From contig CAIYQJ010000289.1 of assembly GCA_903928275.1 (NCBI GenBank), forward strand, positions 1-16,417: a stretch of 16,417 nucleotides of DNA, in the 5' to 3' direction. The position numbers and the translations under genes were made by a program. Position 1 is the first letter of the stretch. Each line of letters opens with the position of its first letter. Source of the DNA: an uncultured Chloroflexota bacterium. Lineage in GTDB: Bacteria > Chloroflexota > Limnocylindria > Limnocylindrales > CSP1-4. This document shows positions 1-6,554 of this stretch, piece after piece. Under the pieces are notes generated by a model that was given only the letters and a program-made list of their open reading frames with translations, was not told where the DNA came from and searched no databases.

Positions 1-5
1 GCTGC

Positions 6-764
6 TCAGGGCAGGCCCAGGCGGATCGCGGCAGCCGTGTATCCCACGATCGCGAGCGCGGGCGCCAGGGCCCCGACGACGATCGCGGTGGGCTCCGCCT
101 GGGGGCGCAGCGAGCGGAAGCGCGCGAATCCGAGGAGGACGGCCCGGCTCGCGACGAACGACGTCGCGGCCCCGAGGACGAGGGGGATGACGAGCGACCC
201 GAGCCAGTCGAGCGGGTACGCGGCCAGGACGCGCAATGCTGCGGCGAGGAGGGTCGCGGCGATCGTCGCCGTGCCGCCGATGATCGCGCCCATCGCGACG
301 AGCTGCGCGTCCTCGGAACCGAGTGCCACGTGATGCGCGGACGCCGGGCCGACGGCCTCCGGACCGGCGAGGAGGTAGGCGGCCTCGAGGACGTCGATGG
401 CGGCCGCGTCGACATCCGGATCGGCGACGACCGGCCAGGTCCGCGACACGTCGTCGACGAGCACCTCGGGGGTGTCGCCCGCGCGCCAGCGCGTCCGTGG
501 GCTCCGGCCACCGCCCGCGAACCCCGCGCTTCGGAAGCTGCGATGCTCGATCGCGACCCAGCCCTCGACCTCGAGCGCGCGGGCGAGCGGCGGCGCCACG
601 CCCGTGGCGACCGCGAGCAGGCGCTGTCCGGTGACGACATCCTCCGCGCTGACGCGGATGACCGGGCCCCGGCCGACGCGGACGTCCACCTGCCCGCCGG
701 AGTGGACCGCCTTCAGGAGCGCCTGGACGAGGTGGACGAGCTCAGGGTCATCGTTGCCGACCAC
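6..764 (-). CDS. Unknown protein with three C-terminal membrane segments, last gene of the PTS operon
   Basis: I do not recognise a family. The 252-residue product has a soluble N-terminal half (about residues 1-150, mixed alpha/beta, rich in Val, Ala and Asp) followed by three hydrophobic segments at about 155-178, 187-213 and 226-248, so the N-terminal half probably sits on one side of the membrane as a domain. The only in-frame start is GTG at 764. There is no good Shine-Dalgarno site, but a CATCAT hexamer lies exactly six bases upstream, a weaker version of the TAnnnT-N6-start pattern seen at other genes here. It follows the PTS IIC-IID gene on the same strand after 85 bases, so it may be co-transcribed with the PTS or have its own promoter. 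No catalytic motif is visible, and a link to sugar uptake is inference from position only. The TGA stop is at 6-8, so the gene is complete. Confidence 0.75.
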   Translation of the reverse strand: MVGNDDPELVHLVQALLKAVHSGGQVDVRVGRGPVIRVSAEDVVTGQRLLAVATGVAPPLARALEVEGWVAIEHRSFRSAGFAGGGRSPRTRWRAGDTPEVLVDDVSRTWPVVADPDVDAAAIDVLEAAYLLAGPEAVGPASAHHVALGSEDAQLVAMGAIIGGTATIAATLLAAALRVLAAYPLDWLGSLVIPLVLGAATSFVASRAVLLGFARFRSLRPQAEPTAIVVGALAPALAIVGYTAAAIRLGLP

Positions 765-849
765 CGGGCGATGATGCGCCCCGTCGTGGTCCGCCGCCAG
801 CCCCGCCGCGCGTCGGCCGCCGTGCGCCGTAGCCCGGCGGCCCGCCAGG

Positions 850-2772
850 CTACGGCGCGCTGGATGCCGCCGGGGACGGCGACGGGCACGGGCCGTACGG
901 CTGGAACACCGCGGACCCGCACTTGTCCGTCACGTACGTCGGCGCTCCACCGAAGAGCGGATACGACCCCACGAGCGCGACGACCAGGTACAGGACGAGG
1001 AGGGTGATGGGGCTCACGCGGCGCCGCAGCAGCCACCAGGTGCCCATGATGAGCGCGAGCGGGATCATCCCCGGCAGCACCTTGTCGAGGAGGTCGCGCT
1101 GCAGGTTCACGTACGCGTTGCTCACCGTCACGGTCGGCGCGAGCCAGAGCGAGACGAACGTCGCGCCGAGCGCGCCGAGGACGATGTTCCCGAGGACGCT
1201 CGCGCCCGACACGACCTGGCCGAGCCGGCCTCCGCGGAGGATGTCGACGATGAGGCCGCGCCCCCGCGCGTAGCCCTGCATCCAGAAGACGTAGGCGATC
1301 GCGAGGATCGTCACCGTCTCGAGGAGGAGGAAGACGATCGGGCCGAGCGGGTTCCCCGTCGCCGCCGCGAGGTCCGGCGCCTGCCCGTTCACGACCGTGG
1401 GCACACCGGCGATCGAGATCCCGAGCGCGAGGAACAGGGGCGTGATCGTGCCCTGCGTGATCGTGTCGCCGATGCCGGCGATCGGCCCCATGAGGCCGGT
1501 CTTCACCGAGTTGATCGCGTCGTCGTCGATGTCCGCACCGGCGGCCCGTTGCTCCTCCATCGCGATGACCGCGCCGTTGATCGCGCCGCCGAAGTTCGGC
1601 TCGGTGTTGTAGAAGACCAGGTGACGTCGCATCGCCGCCTTGATCTCGTCGGGCGTCGTGTACAGCCTCCGGATGACCGGGGCCATCCCGTGTGCGAAGC
1701 CTGTCGCCTGCAGCCGTTCGAAGTTGTAGTTGGCATGACTGAAGAACGTCCAGAGGAGCCAGGAGCGGTGAAGGTCCAGTCGTGAGATGAGGCCCGGCGC
1801 GGCGACGGCCACGGCCGTCGCGGGCGCGGCATCCATCCGCTCAGGCTCCGCGGCACGCGCCGGATCGTCACGTGGCGCCGGTGTGGTCGTGAACACGACG
1901 TGGAGCCCGGCGATCGCGAGCCCGAAGGCGCCGACGATGACGATCGGCAGCGTCCGGTCCGACGCGATGACCATGAAGTAGCCGATGAAGAAGTAGGGGA
2001 TGTACGGCCAGCGGAAGATGAACCGCATGTTCATCGCGATCCCGATCGCCGGCAGGACGCCTCCGGCCACCGCGAGCCCGGAGATGATCCAGACGGGCAT
2101 CGCCCGGATGACGTCCACGATGAATGGCACGCCGTTGAGGACGGCGAAGAACACCGGGACGGCCGCGATGACGAGGAGGAACGCCTGCGGCAGGACGACG
2201 TTCGCGATCGTGAGGCCCCGCAGGTTCCCCCGCTCGGCGTACCGGTCGGCGAGGTGGACGAAGGCGGAGTCCACCGTCATCCGCGTGTAGAAGACGATCG
2301 TCCCCAGGAACCCGAGCGGGACGGCGAGCGCGAGCGCCTCGCCGTACGAGAGCCCGCCGGCGATCGCGATCGTGGTACCGAGCCAGCCGGCGAGGGCCGG
2401 GTCGCTCGGCGTGGCCCCACCGGCGGAGATGAACCCGAGGTAGAAGAGGTTGATCGCTGCGCCGATGAGGGCGCCCTTCGACGGGTCGCCGAGGATGATC
2501 CCCACACAGAGGCCGGCGAGGAGCGGCCGGTAGAACGTGAGGAAGTTCATCCCGAACCACCACGGGCTCAGCGCGAAGTAGTAGCCCAGTCCGATGAGCG
2601 CGGCCTGCACGGGCGTGACCGTCATGGGCGCGGAGGTGGCTGCGGCTACGCTGGCCGCATGCGTGGCCACGAAGCCGGCGGCGAGAGCCGACCCGGGCAG
2701 CAGCGCGACGGCCGCCGTGGCGGCGATCGCCGCGACCGTGGCGAGCGCAGCGCCGATGATCCCGACCCGCAT
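850..2772 (-). CDS. Fused PTS mannose/sorbose-family permease, EIIC-EIID
   Basis: Membrane part of a mannose-family phosphotransferase system; it would transport and help phosphorylate a hexose, amino sugar or similar substrate. With the ATG at 2772 the product has 640 residues. Residues 1-50 are a hydrophobic, signal-like lead. Residues 54-296 match EIIC, including GGATPSDPALAG near 118-129. Residues 297-328 are an Ala/Pro-rich linker. Residues 329-616 match EIID, with NYNFERLQATGF at 348-359, FYNTEPNFGG at 387-396 and GLMGPIAGIGDT at 426-437. IIC and IID are normally separate proteins, so the fusion is unusual. I chose ATG 2772 because AAGGGGAG lies about five bases upstream; a GTG at 2844 would add 24 Arg-rich residues and overlap the IIB gene by eight bases. 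The substrate cannot be read from sequence, and no catabolic gene is adjacent. The family assignment is firm. Confidence 0.93.
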   Translation of the reverse strand: MRVGIIGAALATVAAIAATAAVALLPGSALAAGFVATHAASVAAATSAPMTVTPVQAALIGLGYYFALSPWWFGMNFLTFYRPLLAGLCVGIILGDPSKGALIGAAINLFYLGFISAGGATPSDPALAGWLGTTIAIAGGLSYGEALALAVPLGFLGTIVFYTRMTVDSAFVHLADRYAERGNLRGLTIANVVLPQAFLLVIAAVPVFFAVLNGVPFIVDVIRAMPVWIISGLAVAGGVLPAIGIAMNMRFIFRWPYIPYFFIGYFMVIASDRTLPIVIVGAFGLAIAGLHVVFTTTPAPRDDPARAAEPERMDAAPATAVAVAAPGLISRLDLHRSWLLWTFFSHANYNFERLQATGFAHGMAPVIRRLYTTPDEIKAAMRRHLVFYNTEPNFGGAINGAVIAMEEQRAAGADIDDDAINSVKTGLMGPIAGIGDTITQGTITPLFLALGISIAGVPTVVNGQAPDLAAATGNPLGPIVFLLLETVTILAIAYVFWMQGYARGRGLIVDILRGGRLGQVVSGASVLGNIVLGALGATFVSLWLAPTVTVSNAYVNLQRDLLDKVLPGMIPLALIMGTWWLLRRRVSPITLLVLYLVVALVGSYPLFGGAPTYVTDKCGSAVFQPYGPCPSPSPAASSAP

Positions 2773-2836
2773 CGCGCTCCCCTTCACCGTCCGGGCGATC
2801 GCCGTCGCCCGGACGCCGCCGCGCGTCCGTCGCCGG

Positions 2837-3319
2837 TCAGCCACGCCTGTCCACCGAAGCGAAGGCGATGGGTCGATCGTCGGGCACGACGCGGATCTCG
2901 ACGCGCGTCCCAGTCGATTCGATCTCCCGCATCGCCGCGCGCTCGTCCTCGCTCGCGGAGATGTTCCGGTGGAGCGGGCGGCGCCCGGGGCCCGCCCCCA
3001 TCCCGCCGACGTTGAGCACCTCGATCGGGACGCTCGCGCGGAGCAGGGCGAGGGCGGTCGCCGGCGTCTTCACGAGCACGAAGGCGCGATCCGCACTGTC
3101 GACGAGCTCCATGACCCGCTTCGCGCCCGCCGCAGTGTCCAGGACCTCGACTGCCACGTCGGCCGGTGCCGCGAGGGTCAGGACCTCGACGAGGAACGGG
3201 TCCGCGGCGACGCGATCGTCCACGATGACGATGCGGTCCGCGCCCACCGAGCGCAGCCACACCGCGACCACCTGACCATGGATGAGCCGGTCGTCGACCC
3301 TGACGAGGCGGATGCTCAT
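2837..3319 (-). CDS. PTS mannose/sorbose-family EIIB
   Basis: Cytoplasmic phosphocarrier that takes phosphate from EIIA and passes it to the sugar during import. The 160-residue length is normal for the family. The phosphorylation site is clear: DDRLIHGQV at residues 9-17 with His14 as the phospho-acceptor, and the later NVGGMG loop is also family-typical. The ATG start at 3319 overlaps the IIA stop codon in a 4-base ATGA (3316-3319), indicating translational coupling to IIA. The fused IIC-IID gene follows directly. The PTS operon therefore runs IIA, IIB, IIC-IID. Whether the sugar is mannose, sorbose, GalNAc or another cannot be told from EIIB alone. Confidence 0.95.
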   Translation of the reverse strand: MSIRLVRVDDRLIHGQVVAVWLRSVGADRIVIVDDRVAADPFLVEVLTLAAPADVAVEVLDTAAGAKRVMELVDSADRAFVLVKTPATALALLRASVPIEVLNVGGMGAGPGRRPLHRNISASEDERAAMREIESTGTRVEIRVVPDDRPIAFASVDRRG

Positions 3320-3729
3320 GCCGTCGCGCGCCGCGCGAGCCGTGTCGAGACGTCCACGATGCCCGACCGACCGCGCTCGACCAGCCGGACGACGGCCGCC
3401 TCGTCGAGATGTTCCATGCCTGTCGCCGCCTCCACGAGCATCCCGAGCGTCACGCCCGCCACGATGAGCGTCGTCCCCCGCCGGCCCGACGCGATCGTGG
3501 CCGCCACGACGGTGGGCGACCCTCCGTCGAGGTCCGTGAGGACGAGCACGGGTCGGTCGTCCATCTCGAGCACGCGCCGGAGCTCGACCCCGAACGTCTC
3601 CGGCGTCTGCGTGGGCGCGATCCCCACCGGCGTCACGTCGCGCAGCTCCCCGCAGATGAGCTCGGCGCTGCGCACGAGCGCCGCGGCGAGGCCGCCGTGG
3701 GCGGCGACGACGATCCGGAAGTCACGCAC
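3316..3729 (-). CDS. PTS mannose-family EIIA
   Basis: First gene of the PTS operon: a 137-residue EIIA of the mannose (not glucose) fold, which accepts phosphate from HPr and hands it to EIIB. It shows the N-terminal AAHGG motif with phospho-acceptor His11 and a TDLDGGSP loop whose Asp66 matches the conserved active-site aspartate of the family. The usual GVNLPMLLE segment reads GVTLGMLVE (about residues 92-100), a mild divergence. The start is GTG at 3729; no other in-frame start is close, and only a weak purine run (ATCGGGG) precedes it. A candidate -10 box and a repeat-bearing leader lie upstream at 3777-3818. There is no adjacent regulator, EI or HPr gene, so the phosphorelay depends on genes outside the window. 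Confidence 0.93.
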   Translation of the reverse strand: MRDFRIVVAAHGGLAAALVRSAELICGELRDVTPVGIAPTQTPETFGVELRRVLEMDDRPVLVLTDLDGGSPTVVAATIASGRRGTTLIVAGVTLGMLVEAATGMEHLDEAAVVRLVERGRSGIVDVSTRLARRATA

Positions 3730-3776
3730 GAAGGGCCCCGATCAGGCTGGGCGGGGACGGCCGACGCTGTCGAACG

Positions 3777-3808
3777 GCCGGATCGCTGGATGGGTTGATG
3801 GCTGGATG
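3777..3808 (-). repeat. Four tandem octamers in the PTS leader
   Basis: Read on the minus strand, four consecutive 8-base units run CATCCAGC, CATCAACC, CATCCAGC, GATCCGGC. Units 1 and 3 are identical and the others differ at two bases each. They start five bases after the candidate -10 box (3813-3818), so they would form the first transcribed bases of the leader ahead of the IIA start at 3729. The repeat may be a regulator-binding or RNA-level element, or chance in low-complexity DNA. Confidence 0.5.
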
Positions 3809-3812
3809 CGCG

Positions 3813-3818
3813 ATTGTA
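3813..3818 (-). promoter_or_regulatory. Candidate -10 box of the PTS operon
   Basis: The minus strand reads TACAAT, one mismatch from the sigma-70 -10 consensus, and stands out in very GC-rich DNA. It is 84 bases upstream of the IIA start codon. No good -35 is found at the right spacing; instead a small inverted repeat, GCCGG-cACA-CCGGC (3830-3843), covers that region and could be an operator. The assignment rests mainly on the hexamer and the position. Confidence 0.45.
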
Positions 3819-3883
3819 CGGGCTTCGGCGCCGGCACACCGGCGGACGGCGGCGCGGGCTCCGGCGCGGGCGGCCGCCCACGC

Positions 3884-3889
3884 TACACT
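3884..3889 (+). promoter_or_regulatory. Candidate -10 box of tRNA-Lys
   Basis: TACACT ends seven bases before the first base of the tRNA, the spacing expected of a -10 box. No matching -35 hexamer is visible 16-18 bases upstream, where the sequence is nearly all G and C. Confidence 0.4.
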
Positions 3890-3896
3890 CCGACCG

Positions 3897-3968
3897 GGGC
3901 CCGTAGCTCAGCGGCAGAGCAGGCGCCTTTTAAGCGCTCGGTCCTGGGTTCGAATCCCAGCGGGCTCA
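3897..3968 (+). tRNA. tRNA-Lys (anticodon TTT)
   Basis: A 72-base cloverleaf: acceptor GGGCCCG/CGGGCTC with one G-U pair, D-arm GCTC-AGCGGCA-GAGC, anticodon stem GGCGC/GCGCT with loop CTTTTAA (anticodon TTT, lysine), a 5-base variable loop, and T-arm CTGGG-TTCGAAT-CCCAG. The discriminator is A and CCA is not encoded, unlike the initiator tRNA at 13755. The last three bases (3966-3968) are also, on the other strand, the TGA stop of the HD hydrolase gene, so the two genes converge and overlap by three bases. Confidence 0.97.
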
Positions 3969-4646
3969 CGACCCCGCCCCGTCGCCCCGCCGGGGGTCGT
4001 CGGTGCCATCGATGCGCGGCCCGCGGCCCGCGACGAGCGTCGCCATCGTCTCGACCACGCGCCGCAGCTCCGCGATGTACCGACTCCGCAGCGGTCCGCC
4101 CTCGAACGCCTCCAGGCACGCCCGATAGTACCCGAGCGTCTCCTCCGGCCCGGCGGTGAAGCGGCCCCAGGCGCCGTCGTCGGCAGACGCGTCCGTCACG
4201 ACGCACCGCGCGTTGTGCAGATTGTCCGCGAGAGCCACGCGGACGATCCGCTCGTCGCGTTCGAGACGCAGTCGCGCCAGGTACTCCGCCTTCCGCGTCC
4301 GCCAGGGCGCCTTCTGCGCCGGGTCGGCCGCCAGCGAATCGCTCAGCGCGGCCACCATCGCCGCGATGTCGGACCCGAACCTCCATCGGATGTCCGCGAG
4401 TCGCCCCTCGCCTCCCTGGTCCTCGGCGGCGTCGTGGAGGAGCGCAGCGACGACCTGCTCCTCGTCGCCGCCGTCCTCGAGCACGAGCGACGCGACCGCG
4501 AGGAGGTGGCTCACATACGGGACCGGGAGACGCTTGCGGACCTGGGCGCCGTGCACCGCCAGAGCGTAGGAGAGCGCCTCCTCCGTCCGCCGACCGAGCC
4601 TCGGCGCGATGACCGACGGGTCGAGGGTCCGACTGTCGTCGCTCAT
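3966..4646 (-). CDS. SpoT/MESH1-like HD-domain phosphohydrolase
   Basis: A single-domain HD metal-dependent phosphohydrolase. Using the ATG at 4646 (226 residues), the core motifs are PYVSH (His47), ALLHDAAED (His71, Asp72, Glu75, Asp76) and LADNLHN (Asp141, Asn142), preceded by HGAQVRKRLPVPY. This ordered set (H, HD, ED, ADxxHN) is that of the ppGpp hydrolase half of RelA/SpoT and of stand-alone alarmone hydrolases such as MESH1. There is no synthetase, TGS or ACT domain, so a small alarmone hydrolase is the leading hypothesis; another nucleotide phosphohydrolase is the alternative. ATG 4646 begins two bases after the stop of the SpoIID/FG-GAP gene (TGA-GC-ATG), which suggests coupled translation. 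A GTG at 4673 would add nine residues. The stop overlaps tRNA-Lys by three bases. Confidence 0.88.
   Translation of the reverse strand: MSDDSRTLDPSVIAPRLGRRTEEALSYALAVHGAQVRKRLPVPYVSHLLAVASLVLEDGGDEEQVVAALLHDAAEDQGGEGRLADIRWRFGSDIAAMVAALSDSLAADPAQKAPWRTRKAEYLARLRLERDERIVRVALADNLHNARCVVTDASADDGAWGRFTAGPEETLGYYRACLEAFEGGPLRSRYIAELRRVVETMATLVAGRGPRIDGTDDPRRGDGAGS
3968..4000 (+). terminator. Hairpin just after tRNA-Lys, possible terminator
   Basis: ACGACCCC (3968-3975) pairs perfectly with GGGGTCGT (3993-4000) around a 17-base loop. The hairpin begins at the last base of the tRNA and lies within the 3' coding end of the HD gene on the opposite strand. It has no T tract, so it may be a 3' processing barrier, a weak terminator or a chance product of the high GC content. 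Confidence 0.3.
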
Positions 4647-4648
4647 GC

Positions 4649-6442
4649 TCAGAACGGCCGCACCGCGCTCCACGTGGCCGACGGGTCGAGCGTGGTCGGC
4701 AGCGCGGTCAGCCGCGAGCCCGTGGAGATGAACGGGATGATCCGCGTCCCGGCGGCGCCCCCGTCATAGAACGCGACGACGTCCGTGCGACCGTCGCCGT
4801 TCACGTCCGCGGTCGCGAACCGCGCCGACGAGACGTCGAACCCGGAGACGGTCGACCGGAACATGCTCGGCGAGAGGTGCCGACCGTCCGAGAGAAGGGC
4901 GGTCGCCTGGATGCCCGAAGGCTCGTTCCCCCAGATCGCCAAGAGGTCGCTGCGGCCGTCGCGGTTCCAGTCGCCGCCGAGCACAACGGGGTCGGCGCCG
5001 GCGGGGACCGGCAGGCGGGCCCACGCGACCGGGTCGTCGAACGCCTCCGCGCCCGTCCCGCGAAGCACGTCGACGCTGAGGGTCCGGGCCGCTGAGGGCG
5101 CCGCCGCGTCCGGGAGCGTCGACGCGTCCTGGAGGCCGTCGCCGACCAGCGCGACGTCCACCCGGCCGTCGCCGTCGTAGTCGCCCGCGATGGCGGCCCG
5201 GACATCCTCGGGCCGGAGGCCCGCCCACCACCGGACGGGCGGGTCGAATGACGACCCGTTCGAGACGAGCATCTCGATGGACAGGAGGCCGGTCGCAGGG
5301 TCCGTGGAGACGTACGCGACGTCGGCGCGGCCGTCGCCCGAGAAGTCGGCGACGAGGACCGCCGTCGGCATGACGGACAGCGGTCCCGATGTGTCCTGCG
5401 CCGACCACCATGCCTGCGGGGGCTCGAGGACGGTCCCGACGGTGGCAGCGGTCAGGGCCGCCGCGCGGTAGTCGGCCGGACCGTTGAAGTCCGCCGCGCT
5501 CGCGACCCCGGCGGCGACGAACCGCGCCACGACGACCTCCGGGAGGCCCGTCGCGCTGGCGCGGACGTACGCGAGGTCGGCCCGCCCGTCGCCGTCCACG
5601 TCGCCGACGCCCCGCGGCGCATCGGGCGGCGCGTCGATCGGAGTGGAGCCGGTGTCTCCGGAGGCCGCTGCGCTCACGCCGGCCTGGGCGAGCTCGGCGC
5701 CATCGTAGAGGCGGACCGTCCCGCCGATCGAGCCGCCGCCGATCGAGCTGCCGTCGATGCCCACGGCCAGGTCGCCGATCCCGTCGGCGTCCATGTCCGC
5801 GGTGCCGGGCCGGACCACCGCGAGGTCTGGCCCGTAGAAGGCCCGGAGGATCTGCTCGGCGGTCATCCCGTCCCGGGCACACCGGGACGCGCTGATCTGG
5901 AGGAGACGGTATCCGTTCGCCGCCGTTCCGCACGGGGCGTCGGGGCCGGACCAGTACCCCGTGGAGAAGAAGTGGCCGCCCTTGCGGACGGACAGCGGCC
6001 ACGTGTGCGCCACGGCGTCGATCTGTGAACGGGCGGGAGTCTTCGAGAGCGGCAGGTACCACTGGTCGTTGCCGTTGTCGTAGATGTCGAAGCACTCGCC
6101 GGCGCGGTTGGTGCCGCCCCGCCAGTGCATGGCCTTGTACCAGGCGAACTGCTTGACCGCCACGGCTCCAGCCCGCATCGCCTCGACGGGGGTTCCCGGG
6201 CCGAACTCGGCGGCCATGACCGTCTCCACGTACGAGCGGAACGGCACGACCTGAACCTTCCCGGCGTCGGGGCCGAGAGTCCGGAGGACACGGATGGAAT
6301 CGGGCGGGATGGATTCGCTTGCCCAGCCGGTACAGGCTGAGACCGCACGGACCGGTGCCGGAACGAGCACCGAGCCCGCCGCGAACGTCGCGCTCGAGAG
6401 CGCGACCGCGACGGCCACCCCCGCCGCCAGACGGCGGAGCAT
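4649..6442 (-). CDS. Secreted SpoIID/LytB-domain protein with six FG-GAP calcium-binding repeats
   Basis: A 597-residue exported protein. Residues 1-35 form a signal peptide (MLRRLAAG, a hydrophobic stretch, then small residues). Residues 60-205 match the SpoIID/LytB domain, including VPFRSYVETVMAAEF, with Glu79 at the position of the glutamate needed by SpoIID peptidoglycan lytic transglycosylases, then the EAMRAGAVAVKQFAWYKA helix. Six DxDGDGRxD-type calcium loops follow at 216-224, 281-289, 366-374, 421-429, 491-499 and 546-554, typical of FG-GAP/VCBS beta-propellers. The protein probably acts on or binds peptidoglycan at the cell surface, with the propeller as an adhesive or scaffolding part. 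SpoIID here does not imply sporulation. ATG 6442 is preceded by TAGGTT plus six bases, a possible leaderless promoter. It lies just upstream of the HD gene. Confidence 0.88.
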   Translation of the reverse strand: MLRRLAAGVAVAVALSSATFAAGSVLVPAPVRAVSACTGWASESIPPDSIRVLRTLGPDAGKVQVVPFRSYVETVMAAEFGPGTPVEAMRAGAVAVKQFAWYKAMHWRGGTNRAGECFDIYDNGNDQWYLPLSKTPARSQIDAVAHTWPLSVRKGGHFFSTGYWSGPDAPCGTAANGYRLLQISASRCARDGMTAEQILRAFYGPDLAVVRPGTADMDADGIGDLAVGIDGSSIGGGSIGGTVRLYDGAELAQAGVSAAASGDTGSTPIDAPPDAPRGVGDVDGDGRADLAYVRASATGLPEVVVARFVAAGVASAADFNGPADYRAAALTAATVGTVLEPPQAWWSAQDTSGPLSVMPTAVLVADFSGDGRADVAYVSTDPATGLLSIEMLVSNGSSFDPPVRWWAGLRPEDVRAAIAGDYDGDGRVDVALVGDGLQDASTLPDAAAPSAARTLSVDVLRGTGAEAFDDPVAWARLPVPAGADPVVLGGDWNRDGRSDLLAIWGNEPSGIQATALLSDGRHLSPSMFRSTVSGFDVSSARFATADVNGDGRTDVVAFYDGGAAGTRIIPFISTGSRLTALPTTLDPSATWSAVRPF

Positions 6443-6448
6443 TGCGGG

Positions 6449-6454
6449 AACCTA
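6449..6454 (-). promoter_or_regulatory. Candidate leaderless -10 box of the SpoIID/FG-GAP gene
   Basis: The minus strand reads TAGGTT, then six bases (CCCGCA), then the ATG at 6442. A -10 box at this spacing would start transcription on or next to the start codon. The same geometry occurs before the genes at 8413 and 13923. There is no strong Shine-Dalgarno site, which fits a leaderless message. Confidence 0.4.
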
Positions 6455-6497
6455 CCACGGCGCCGTGCGCGTGTCGAGCGCAGGGGGCGCCGCTCCG

Positions 6498-6549
6498 CCC
6501 CGGCCGGACACACCCGGCGCCGAGCGGCGTCGAGCGCGTCCGGCCGGGG
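6498..6549 (-). terminator. 12-bp perfect inverted repeat after the DUF5666-like gene
   Basis: CCCCGGCCGGAC (6498-6509) is exactly complementary to GTCCGGCCGGGG (6538-6549), with a 28-base GC-rich loop. It begins six bases beyond the DUF5666-like stop codon and lies before the SpoIID/FG-GAP gene. No T tract follows, so it is a candidate factor-assisted terminator, an mRNA 3'-end stabiliser or a regulatory hairpin between two genes on one strand. Confidence 0.45.
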
Positions 6550-6554
6550 AGTCT

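Noticed and set aside
1900..3015. A long plus-strand open frame of about 370 codons over the PTS genes
   Set aside because: It is antisense to EIIC-EIID and EIIB, is extremely rich in Arg, Asp, Glu and Pro, and resembles no domain; such frames are expected from high-GC codon bias.
2594..4159. A plus-strand open frame spanning the PTS genes, the tRNA-Lys and the HD gene
   Set aside because: It runs through a tRNA and antisense to three well-supported genes, with Arg/Ser/Thr-rich low-complexity translation.
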